Positions 27,496 through 34,656 of a stretch of 64,000 nucleotides of DNA are shown here, piece by piece (positions within the stretch are counted from its first letter, which is position 1; each line of letters starts with the position of its first letter). The stretch lies in the NCBI RefSeq assembly GCF_000378465.1, contig NZ_KB899924.1, positions 1-64,000 on the forward strand, written 5' to 3'. The notes beneath the pieces are model-generated. The model was not told the DNA's origin, searched no databases, and saw nothing but the letters and a program-made list of their open reading frames with translations. The DNA comes from Elioraea tepidiphila DSM 17972. GTDB taxonomy: Bacteria > Pseudomonadota > Alphaproteobacteria > Acetobacterales > Acetobacteraceae. The translations under genes were made by a program, and so were the position numbers.

Positions 27496-27823
27496 AGCGC
27501 GGTCAAGGCCGCGCCGGATCGCCCCCGGCCCAGGCCTTCGGGGCCGGAACGCCGTCGATGGGCGCGCCGCGGCGGCCCGTTCGATCCTGCCTGGCAAGGC
27601 CCGCCTGAGGCCCCGGCGACGCCACCCCATCGGGCGACCAACACATACGGCACAGCGCATCCATCGCCGCCACGCCTGGCGGCGTTCGGCGCGGGCCGGG
27701 GGGTTCGCGAGAATCCTGGTCGGGCTCCTCCCCCGCATCCTATTGCGCATTGTTGAACGAAGTTGCACTCTTTTGCTCGCAAGCCGCCGGCACCGCACCG
27801 GGGCGCCAAGCCCGGGAGGACAC
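27496..27823 (+). promoter_or_regulatory. leader of the acid-sugar operon
   Basis: 328 bases without a gene. The first part is GC-rich and featureless. Near the end the composition turns AT-richer. A direct repeat GTTGAAC (27752-27758) / GTTGCAC (27762-27768) with a 10-base period, one helical turn, lies 56 bases before the operon start. This layout fits tandem half-sites for a DeoR-type regulator such as the one in the operon. GGGAGGA (27814-27820) is the ribosome-binding site for the first gene. Confidence 0.4.
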
Positions 27824-28735
27824 GTGAGCGAGCAGACGCGGGTGGGCTATATCGGCGTCGGCCTGATGGGCCACGGCGCGGCCAAGCACATCCTGCTCAA
27901 GGGCCACCCCCTCACCATCCTCGGTCACCGCAACCGCGCGCCGGTGGATGACCTCCTGGCGCGGGGGGCGACGGAGGCGCGCTCGCCGGCCGAACTCGCG
28001 CGGGCCAGCGACGTGGTGTTTCTTTGCCTGCCCTCCTCGGTGGAGGTCGAGGCGACCGTGCTCGGCGAGAACGGCGTGCTTGAGGGTTTCCGGCCCGGCG
28101 CCATCCTGGTCGACAGCACCTCGGCCGATCCGACCTCGACGCGCCGGCTCGGCCGTATCCTCGCCGAGCGCGGCATCGGCATGGTCGACGCCCCGGTCGG
28201 GCGCACCCCGCGCGAGGCCGAACTCGGCAAGCTCTCGACCTTCCTCGGCGGCGACCCGGCACATGTCGCGCGTGTCCGCCCGATCGTCGCATGCTACGCC
28301 GACACGATCATCGAGGCGGGCGAGCTTGGCGCCGGGCACACGCTGAAGCTCGTCAACAACTTCATCTCGATCGGCACCTCGGCCGTGATCGCCGAGGCGG
28401 TCGCGACCGCGAGCAAGCTCGGCGTCGATCTGCGCAAGCTCTACGAGGTCGTGTCCGCCGGCGGGGCGAACAGCGCGATGTTCCAGATGATGATGCCCTG
28501 GGCGCTGGAGGGCGATGACAGCCGGCTGAAGGGGCCGATCCGCATCGCGGCAAAGGACATGCGCACCTATTGCCGCATGGCCGAGGCCGCCCCCGCTCCC
28601 GCCTTCGTCGCCCAGGCGTGCAGCCAGGTCTGGCAGATGGCGCTCGCGCAGGGCCACGGCGAGCGGTTCATGCCGGTGCTGCCCGAGATCGTCGCGCGGC
28701 TCTCGCGCGGGCACGTGCGCGACCTGCCGGACTGA
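27824..28735 (+). CDS. NAD(P)-dependent beta-hydroxyacid dehydrogenase (LtnD/3-HIBDH family)
   Basis: A 303-residue member of the 3-hydroxyisobutyrate dehydrogenase family. The N-terminal Rossmann motif is VGYIGVGLMGHGAAKHILLK. Substrate-binding residues are in FLCLPSSVEVEATVLGE and in DAPVGRTPREAELGKLS (about 124-140). The catalytic lysine lies in GHTLKLVNNFISIG (about 171-184). Close relatives include L-threonate 2-dehydrogenase (LtnD), D-erythronate dehydrogenase-like enzymes and sulfolactaldehyde reductase. The neighbouring DUF1537 kinase favours a four-carbon acid. The GTG start follows a strong GGGAGGA site. First gene of the catabolic operon. Confidence 0.88.
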   Translation: MSEQTRVGYIGVGLMGHGAAKHILLKGHPLTILGHRNRAPVDDLLARGATEARSPAELARASDVVFLCLPSSVEVEATVLGENGVLEGFRPGAILVDSTSADPTSTRRLGRILAERGIGMVDAPVGRTPREAELGKLSTFLGGDPAHVARVRPIVACYADTIIEAGELGAGHTLKLVNNFISIGTSAVIAEAVATASKLGVDLRKLYEVVSAGGANSAMFQMMMPWALEGDDSRLKGPIRIAAKDMRTYCRMAEAAPAPAFVAQACSQVWQMALAQGHGERFMPVLPEIVARLSRGHVRDLPD

Positions 28736-28743
28736 GCGCCCCG

Positions 28744-29562
28744 GTGCCGCGCGCGCACCCCTCTGTCCCCGACGATCCGCCGCTCATTCCGGCGGCGCGG
28801 CAGGCGCGCATTCTCGACCATCTGAGCAGCCGCGGCGTGGTGGCGATCGCCGAGCTCGCCCGCGCGGTCGGCGTCTCGGCCTCGACCGTGCGACGCGACC
28901 TCGACGATCTCGCCGCCAGCGGCCAGCTCCGGCGCACCCATGGCGGTGCGGTCGCCCTCGGGACCGCGCGCACCACCTTCGAGCCCGCGCCCTCGATCGC
29001 GCAGCACGCCCATTCGGTCGCGAAACGGGCAATCGGCGAAGCGGCCGCCGCGCTGGTCGAAGCCGGCCAGAGCGTGGTCTTCGACAGCTCCTCGACCGTG
29101 CTGGAGGCCGCGCGCGGGGTGGTCGCGCGCGGGCTGGCGATCACGGCCGTGACCAATGACCTGCGCATCGCCGCGGTGCTCGCCGAGGCGCCGCGCATCC
29201 GCGTGATCGTGCCGGGCGGCACGCTGCGGCCGGGTTCCCACACGCTCATCGGCGAGCCGGGGGCGAGCTTCGCGCGCGGTCTCGCGGCCGACCTCGCCTT
29301 CCTCGGCGCGCATGCGATCGCCGAAGGCACGATCAGCGAGACCTCGATCGAGGTGGCGGGGATCAAGCAGGCGATGGCCGCGGGCGCGCGCCGTCTCGCC
29401 GTGCTGGCGGATGCAAGCAAGTTCGGCGCGGTCGCGTTCTGCAAGGTGCTGGCGCTGTCGGCGGGCGACCTGGTCATCACCGATGACGGGATCGACCACG
29501 CGGCGAGGACCAGCCTCAGCGCGCGCGGGGTCGTGCTGCAGACCGTGGCGGTGGCAGCATGA
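28744..29562 (+). CDS. DeoR family transcriptional regulator
   Basis: A 272-residue DeoR-type regulator. The N-terminal winged helix-turn-helix is ILDHLSSRGVVAIAELARAV followed by GVSASTVRRDLDDLAASGQL (about 20-58). The C-terminal sugar-phosphate-sensing domain contains VVFDSSSTVLEAARG and the late LAVLADASKFG motif. DeoR proteins usually repress their own catabolic operon until a phosphorylated intermediate binds. Here a kinase product such as 4-phosphothreonate is the natural candidate. The GTG start is 8 bases after the dehydrogenase gene. Its end overlaps the kinase start (ATGA). Confidence 0.9.
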   Translation: MPRAHPSVPDDPPLIPAARQARILDHLSSRGVVAIAELARAVGVSASTVRRDLDDLAASGQLRRTHGGAVALGTARTTFEPAPSIAQHAHSVAKRAIGEAAAALVEAGQSVVFDSSSTVLEAARGVVARGLAITAVTNDLRIAAVLAEAPRIRVIVPGGTLRPGSHTLIGEPGASFARGLAADLAFLGAHAIAEGTISETSIEVAGIKQAMAAGARRLAVLADASKFGAVAFCKVLALSAGDLVITDDGIDHAARTSLSARGVVLQTVAVAA

Positions 29563-30620
29563 GCGGGCTTCGCCTGCTCGCCGACGATCTCACCGGCGCG
29601 CTCGACGCGGCCGCGCCGTTCGCCGCAGCGCGCGCAGCGATCGCCGTGCGCTGGCGCACGGAGGACGACGCGGCTGGCGAGCTCGACTGGCCGGACGGCG
29701 ACGCGGCGCTCTCCACCTCGTCGCGCGCGCTGCCCGAGCCGGAGGCGGTTGGCCGCGTGCACCGCCTCGCACCGGGACTGGCGGCTGGTCGGCCGGCCTT
29801 CAAGAAGATCGACAGCCTGCTGCGCGGCAACACCGCCGCCGAGATCGTGGCCGCGCACCGCGCCGGCGGCTTCGCGACCACGCTGGTCGCGCCCGCCTTC
29901 CCCGCCCAGGGCCGTTTGGTGCGCGCCGGCCGGCTCCGTATCGTCGCCGGCGGTGGCGCGCAGGACGGCATCGATCTGACGGCGCTGCTCGCCGCGGCCG
30001 GAGGAGGGCGCGGCATCACCGTCTGCGACACCGCCGATGACGGCGATCTCGCCCACCTCGTCGCCTCATATCGCCACGATCCAGCCGTGCTCTGGGCGGG
30101 CTCCTCGGGCCTCGCGCGCGCCTTCACCGCGGCGGAGCCAACCTCTGCTGTGCCGCAGGCCACGCGCGTCCTGATGGTGACGGGCAGCGCCCATCCGGTT
30201 ACGCGTCGGCAGATCGCCGCCCTCGCGGCGGCGCAACCGGCGCGCGTGGTCGGCGATGATGGCCGGCAAACGGCGAGCGACATCGCGGGCAGCGTTGCGC
30301 AGCGCCTCGCAGCCGGCCCGTCGGCCGTGCTCGACGCGTCGGTCGACAGTTGCCGGATGCGCGCGCTGTTCGCCGCACTCGCCGGGATCCCCCGCCCTGG
30401 GCTCCTGATCGTCGCAGGAGGCGATACGCTGCTCCGCCTGCTCGGCGCGCTCGGCTGCCGCAGCATCGCCGTGCATGGCGAGGTCGCGGCCGGGATGCCG
30501 CTCTCCACGCTCACCGACGGCGCCTGGGCGGGTGTGCCGCTGATCAGCAAGTCCGGCGCCTTCGCGGATGGTGGGCTGATCGCGCGCCTGCTGGCAGCCG
30601 CGGCCGGAGTGCGGCCATGA
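29559..30620 (+). CDS. four-carbon acid sugar kinase (DUF1537)
   Basis: A 353-residue kinase of the DUF1537 family, whose members phosphorylate D-threonate, D-erythronate or 3-oxotetronate at C4. The N-terminal substrate domain opens LRLLADDLTGALDAAAPF and contains RPAFKKIDSLLRGNTAAEI (about 79-97). The C-terminal nucleotide domain shows VTGSAHPVTRRQIAAL and the glycine-rich LIVAGGDTLLRLLGAL. It is somewhat shorter than the usual 400-430 residues, mainly in the middle region. It overlaps deoR by 4 bases and pdxA2 by 4 bases, so the three are translationally coupled. The direct coupling to a PdxA2 homologue favours D-threonate or D-erythronate as the substrate. Confidence 0.88.
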   Translation: MSGLRLLADDLTGALDAAAPFAAARAAIAVRWRTEDDAAGELDWPDGDAALSTSSRALPEPEAVGRVHRLAPGLAAGRPAFKKIDSLLRGNTAAEIVAAHRAGGFATTLVAPAFPAQGRLVRAGRLRIVAGGGAQDGIDLTALLAAAGGGRGITVCDTADDGDLAHLVASYRHDPAVLWAGSSGLARAFTAAEPTSAVPQATRVLMVTGSAHPVTRRQIAALAAAQPARVVGDDGRQTASDIAGSVAQRLAAGPSAVLDASVDSCRMRALFAALAGIPRPGLLIVAGGDTLLRLLGALGCRSIAVHGEVAAGMPLSTLTDGAWAGVPLISKSGAFADGGLIARLLAAAAGVRP

Positions 30621-31642
30621 CCGCGCCGCTGATCGCCGTCACCATGGGCGACCCGGCCGGGATCGGGCCGGAGATCGCGCTGAAGGCCGCGCGCGCGCTC
30701 GCGCCGCGCATCAGCGTGGGCGCAATCCGTCTCGCGATCGTCGGTTCGGTGGCCGAATTGGCGCGCACCGACGCCGCACTCGGCCTCGGCGCGCGGTTGC
30801 GCCCAGGGCTCGCGCCGGCGGTCTGGCCCGAGATCGCGGTGATCGAGACGGCGCCCGCGCGCATGCCGATCGCGTTCGGTGCGGTCTCGGGCGAGGCGGG
30901 GCATCTCGCCTACGAGGCGGTCGCGACCGCGGTGCGCCACGCGCTCGCCGGCGACGTCGCCGCGATCGCCACCGCGCCGCTGAACAAGGAGGCGCTCAAT
31001 CTCGGCGGGCATCGCTACGCCGGCCACACCGACATGCTCGCCGACCTCACGGGCGTGAAGGACAGCTGCATGATGCTGGCGCACGGTGCGCTGCGGGTCA
31101 CGCATGTCACCACCCATGTGGCACTCGCGCGCGTGCCGGCGCTGCTGACGCCCGAGCGGCTCGACCGGACCCTGCGCCTGACCTTCGAGGCGCTCGGGCG
31201 GCTCGGCATCGCTGCGCCGCGCGTCGCGGTCGCGGCCCTCAATCCGCACGCGGGCGAGGGCGGGCTGTTCGGCACCGAGGACGACACGGTCACCGTGCCG
31301 GTGCTGCGCGACTGGCGCGCGCGCGGCTTCAAGGTGCACGGCCCCGTTCCGGGCGACACTGTGTTCGTCAAGGCGGCCGCGGGACAGTTCGATGCCGTCG
31401 TGGCGATGTATCACGACCAGGGCCACATCCCGGTAAAGCTGCTCGGGTTCCGGATCGATCCGGCCTCGGGCGCGATGGCGGAGCTCGGCGGCGTGAACGT
31501 CACGCTCGGCCTGCCGATCATCCGCACCTCGGTCGATCACGGCACCGCGTTCGACATCGCCGGCAGGGGGATCGCCAATCCGTCCAGCATGGTCGAGGCG
31601 ATCGAGTTCGCCGCGCGGCTCGCGCAAGGTGGGGGGGGATGA
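30617..31642 (+). CDS. pdxA2: PdxA2-type 4-phosphothreonate dehydrogenase
   Basis: A 341-residue homologue of 4-hydroxythreonine-4-phosphate dehydrogenase. PdxA2 members next to DUF1537 kinases oxidise 4-phospho-D-threonate or -erythronate with NAD, followed by decarboxylation to dihydroxyacetone phosphate. Motifs: VTMGDPAGIGPEIALKAARA at the N-terminus, the metal-binding His in YAGHTDMLADLTG (about 134-146), AMYHDQGHIPVKLLGF (about 262-277) and DHGTAFDIAGRGIA at the C-terminus. The start overlaps the kinase stop (ATGA) and the stop overlaps the next gene. A role in vitamin B6 synthesis is less likely in this setting. Confidence 0.9.
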   Translation: MTAPLIAVTMGDPAGIGPEIALKAARALAPRISVGAIRLAIVGSVAELARTDAALGLGARLRPGLAPAVWPEIAVIETAPARMPIAFGAVSGEAGHLAYEAVATAVRHALAGDVAAIATAPLNKEALNLGGHRYAGHTDMLADLTGVKDSCMMLAHGALRVTHVTTHVALARVPALLTPERLDRTLRLTFEALGRLGIAAPRVAVAALNPHAGEGGLFGTEDDTVTVPVLRDWRARGFKVHGPVPGDTVFVKAAAGQFDAVVAMYHDQGHIPVKLLGFRIDPASGAMAELGGVNVTLGLPIIRTSVDHGTAFDIAGRGIANPSSMVEAIEFAARLAQGGGG

Positions 31643-32703
31643 TGCGCATCGCCGCCGCCGCGCTGCACGACCTGCTCGTCGGGCTGTTCCGCGCCGGCGG
31701 GTCGGAGGCGGCGGAGGCGGAGGCGGTCGCCGCGCATCTGGTCGAGGCGAATCTGGTCGGTCACGACAGCCACAGCGCGATCCGCGCGCCCAAGTATCTC
31801 GCCTGGGTCGCCGCGGGCGAGTTGCTGCCGAACCGCCATGCCACGATCGCGATCGATGCCGGACCGCTGCTCGTGCTCGATGGCGGCTTCGGCTATGGCC
31901 AGGTGATCGGCGCGGAGGCGATGGCGCGCGCGATCGAACGCGTGCGCGCGCACGGCCTCGCATTGATCGGCATCCGCAACAGCGGCCATCTGGGGCGGAT
32001 CGGCGCCTGGGCCGAGACGCTTGCCGAGGCGGGGCTCGTCTCAGTGCACTTCGTTAACACCTCGGGCTACGGCATCCTGGTCGCGCCGCACGGCGCGACG
32101 GAACGCCGCCTCTCCGCCAACCCGATCGCCGCCGGCGCGCCCGGACCTGACGGGCCGATCGTGCTCGACATCGCCACCTCGGCGACGGCGGAGGGCAAGA
32201 TCCAGGTCGCGCGCAACAAGGGCGAGGCGCTGCCGCCCGGCCTCGTGCTCGACGGCGCAGGCCGGCCGATCACCGATCCGGAGGCGTTCTATCGCGACCC
32301 GCCCGGCGCGCTCCTGCCCTTCGGCGGCCACAGGGGCTCGGGCCTGTCGGTGTTCTGCGAGATCCTCGCCGGCAGCCTGACCGGCGGCGAATCGAGCCAT
32401 GCCGCAAGCCCGACCGCGTGGCGCCTGGTCAACAACATGCTCACGCTTGCGGTCGATCCGGCACGGCTCGGTGACGGCCACGCCTTCGCCGCCGATGTCG
32501 CGCGGCTGACCGACTGGGTGCGGAGTGCGCGTCCCGCCACGCCGGGCCAGCGGCCGCTGCTGCCCGGCGAGATCGAGCGGCGCACGCGCGCCGAGCGCCT
32601 GCGCGACGGCATCCCGCTCGATCCCGCAACGGTACGGCAGCTCGCCGAGGCGGCGGCGGCCCACGGCGTCGCGCTGCCGGGCGAACTCGCGGAGACCGTG
32701 TGA
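31639..32703 (+). CDS. Ldh2-family NAD(P)-dependent dehydrogenase
   Basis: A 354-residue member of the malate/L-lactate/ureidoglycolate dehydrogenase family, which is unrelated to classical LDH. The family His motif is GHDSHSAIRAPKYLAWV (about 41-57). NSGHLGRIGAWAETLAEAGL (about 114-133) gives the catalytic region and GHRGSGLSVFCEILAG (about 230-245) the late glycine-rich motif. Substrates in the family include 2-hydroxyacids such as malate, sulfolactate, 2,3-diketogulonate and ureidoglycolate. It overlaps the pdxA2 stop by 4 bases. A second 2-hydroxyacid dehydrogenase in this operon is not needed by the described DUF1537 pathways. Confidence 0.88.
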   Translation: MMRIAAAALHDLLVGLFRAGGSEAAEAEAVAAHLVEANLVGHDSHSAIRAPKYLAWVAAGELLPNRHATIAIDAGPLLVLDGGFGYGQVIGAEAMARAIERVRAHGLALIGIRNSGHLGRIGAWAETLAEAGLVSVHFVNTSGYGILVAPHGATERRLSANPIAAGAPGPDGPIVLDIATSATAEGKIQVARNKGEALPPGLVLDGAGRPITDPEAFYRDPPGALLPFGGHRGSGLSVFCEILAGSLTGGESSHAASPTAWRLVNNMLTLAVDPARLGDGHAFAADVARLTDWVRSARPATPGQRPLLPGEIERRTRAERLRDGIPLDPATVRQLAEAAAAHGVALPGELAETV

Positions 32704-32704
32704 G

Positions 32705-33502
32705 ATGAGCGCGCCGATCCGCCCCAATCCCGTGCGCGAGACACTGCTCGCCGGTGGCACGGCCTGGGGGGTGATGGCATTCGAGTTCTTCACCCCCGGC
32801 CTGCCCTTCGTGCTCGCCGCCGCGGGCGCTGAGTTCGTGCTGCTCGACATGGAGCACTCGGGCATCGGCATCGAGACGATCAAGCGGCAGATCGCCTTCG
32901 CCAAAGCGGCCGGAATCGTGCCGATGGTGCGTGTGCCCGGGCATGGCTACCACCTCGTCTCGCCCGTGCTCGATGCGGGGGCGCAGGGGATCATGCTGCC
33001 GATGACCGAGACCCGTGCGCAGGCCGAGGCGCTGGTGTCCTGGTGCCGCTATCGGCCCGAGGGGAAGCGCGGTCTCGGCTTCGGCGTCGGCCACGACGAC
33101 TGGCGCGGCGCCGATCCGCGCACGGCGATGCGCGCGGCGAACGAGGCCGTGCTGACGATCGCCCTGATCGAGAGCGCGACCGGTGTGGAGAACGCGCACG
33201 AGATCCTCTCCGTGCCGGGGATCGATCTCGCCTGGCTCGGCCACTACGACCTCTCCGACAGCCTCGGCGTCGCCGGCGACTTCGATCACCCGCGCTACCG
33301 CGCGGCGGAGGCGCAGCTGATCGAGTCGGCGCGCGCAACCGGCACGCCGCTCGGCTGGGTCGCCAGCGATGCGGACGCCGCCCGCCATGCGCGTGCGCGC
33401 GGCTTCCGCTGCCTCTGCATCGGCCACGAGGTCGCGGTGCTGCGCAGCGCGCTCGCCGCGGCCTTCGCCGAGGCGCGAGAGACGGGAGGGCGGGAGCCGT
33501 GA
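32705..33502 (+). CDS. HpcH/HpaI family aldolase
   Basis: A 265-residue class II aldolase that splits 2-keto-3-deoxy or 4-hydroxy-2-oxo acids into pyruvate and an aldehyde, or the reverse. Family motifs: FVLLDMEHSGIGIETIKRQI (about 47-66), GAQGIMLPMTETRAQAEALV (about 94-113), and IALIESATGVENAHEIL (about 155-171), which carries the metal-binding Glu. The nearby Asp ligand is in GHYDLSDSLG. The ATG starts 1 base after the upstream stop. It is last in the tight enzyme block. Aldol cleavage of a keto acid made by the Ldh2-type enzyme is a plausible step. Confidence 0.88.
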   Translation: MSAPIRPNPVRETLLAGGTAWGVMAFEFFTPGLPFVLAAAGAEFVLLDMEHSGIGIETIKRQIAFAKAAGIVPMVRVPGHGYHLVSPVLDAGAQGIMLPMTETRAQAEALVSWCRYRPEGKRGLGFGVGHDDWRGADPRTAMRAANEAVLTIALIESATGVENAHEILSVPGIDLAWLGHYDLSDSLGVAGDFDHPRYRAAEAQLIESARATGTPLGWVASDADAARHARARGFRCLCIGHEVAVLRSALAAAFAEARETGGREP

Positions 33503-33637
33503 CGCCCTGTCCCCGTGCGAGCCAGCCGGCGACAGCGGCGCGCATAACGTCCGGACGGACGACACACAGCGGACGTTGCATCACCTTTCCAACGCCGTAT
33601 GTTGGCGTTCATCATCAACCAAGAACGGGAGGAAACC
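33503..33637 (+). promoter_or_regulatory. region with two inverted repeats before the TRAP genes
   Basis: AACGTCCG (33546-33553) and CGGACGTT (33570-33577) are perfect arms 16 bases apart. AACGCC-GTATGTT-GGCGTT (33591-33609) is a second perfect inverted repeat 28 bases before the transporter start. Either could be an operator or a processing hairpin. Their presence suggests that the importer genes have their own regulation. Confidence 0.45.
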
Positions 33638-34600
33638 ATGCGTAGACGGGACTTCGCCGGACTGGTGGCGCTCGCGCCGACCATGCTGATCGGCACGCGC
33701 CAAGCGCGCGCGCAGACGCGGTTCGTGCGCGTCGCGACGGCCGGCTCGGGCGGCAACTTCTATCGCCTCGGCAGCGGGCTGGCGGCGATCTGGAACGATA
33801 CCGTGCCCGGTGTCCGGGCTTCGATCCAGGCGACCGGCGGTTCGGTGCAGAACGTCGATCTGCTGGCTGAGCGAGAGGTCGAGATTTCGTACCTCGCAGG
33901 GAATGTCGCTGAACTTGCGTTCAAGAACGAAGGCCAGTTCGCGCAGCGCCCGAAGGGCCGCTATGCCGGACTTCGCGCGATCGCGACCCTCTACCCGAAC
34001 CCGCAATGGTTCCTGGCGATGTCCTGGGCGCCCGAGATCCGGTCCGTGCGCGACCTCAGGGGCAAGCGCGTCTCGGTCGGCATGCAGGGCAGCCAGGGCG
34101 AGGCGGTGTGGCGCATGATCATGGGCCATCTGGGCTGGACCTATCGTGACATTCGCGCCGAGTACACCGTGCACCAGGCCGCGATCGACCAGGTGCGCAA
34201 CCGCCAGATCGATGCGGTGATCTGGCCCGACGCGCCCGGATCGGCGAGCGTGCAGCAGATGATCGACACGGGCTTCGCGCGCCTGATCGACATCGACGAG
34301 GACATCATCGCCTTCATGGACAGCGAGGGGCTCGACTACCCCTACACGGTGCCGGCGGAGCACGTGCCGGGCGGCAAACCGTTCCGCACCTTCGCCTCGC
34401 CGGCGCTGCTCGCCACGCATGACCAGGTGCCGGCGGATCTCGTGCATCAGCTCACCAAGGCGATGTTCGACAACAAGGCGCGCCTCGAGCAGGTGCACCC
34501 GCTCGCGAAGTTCATGACACTCGAGGACGCCTTGAGCGGATTGCCGTTCCCGCTGCATCCCGGTGCCGAGCGGTTCTTCAAGGAGATCGGCAGGGCCTGA
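33638..34600 (+). CDS. TAXI family TRAP transporter solute-binding protein
   Basis: A 320-residue periplasmic binding protein. ATG 33638 (after GGGAGGAA) gives MRRRDFAGLVALAPTMLIG, a Tat-like or Sec signal, with cleavage near ARAQ. The mature start FVRVATAGSGGNFYRLGSGL is the TAXI opening. Further motifs are GKRVSVGMQGSQGEAVWRMI and the ending PFPLHPGAERFFKEIGRA. It sits 56 bases before the fused permease, so the pair forms a complete TAXI-TRAP system. Coupling to the four-carbon acid operon suggests that the ligand is a sugar acid, which would be unusual for TAXI proteins. Confidence 0.92.
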   Translation: MRRRDFAGLVALAPTMLIGTRQARAQTRFVRVATAGSGGNFYRLGSGLAAIWNDTVPGVRASIQATGGSVQNVDLLAEREVEISYLAGNVAELAFKNEGQFAQRPKGRYAGLRAIATLYPNPQWFLAMSWAPEIRSVRDLRGKRVSVGMQGSQGEAVWRMIMGHLGWTYRDIRAEYTVHQAAIDQVRNRQIDAVIWPDAPGSASVQQMIDTGFARLIDIDEDIIAFMDSEGLDYPYTVPAEHVPGGKPFRTFASPALLATHDQVPADLVHQLTKAMFDNKARLEQVHPLAKFMTLEDALSGLPFPLHPGAERFFKEIGRA

Positions 34601-34656
34601 GGACGGGCACCCCGCGCCGGACATACGTTCCGGCGTGGGGTGATCGAGGCTGACAC

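Noticed and set aside
30617-31642. PdxA of vitamin B6 synthesis
   Set aside because: Translational coupling to a DUF1537 kinase and the catabolic neighbours fit the PdxA2 group; canonical pdxA usually sits with ksgA or surA.
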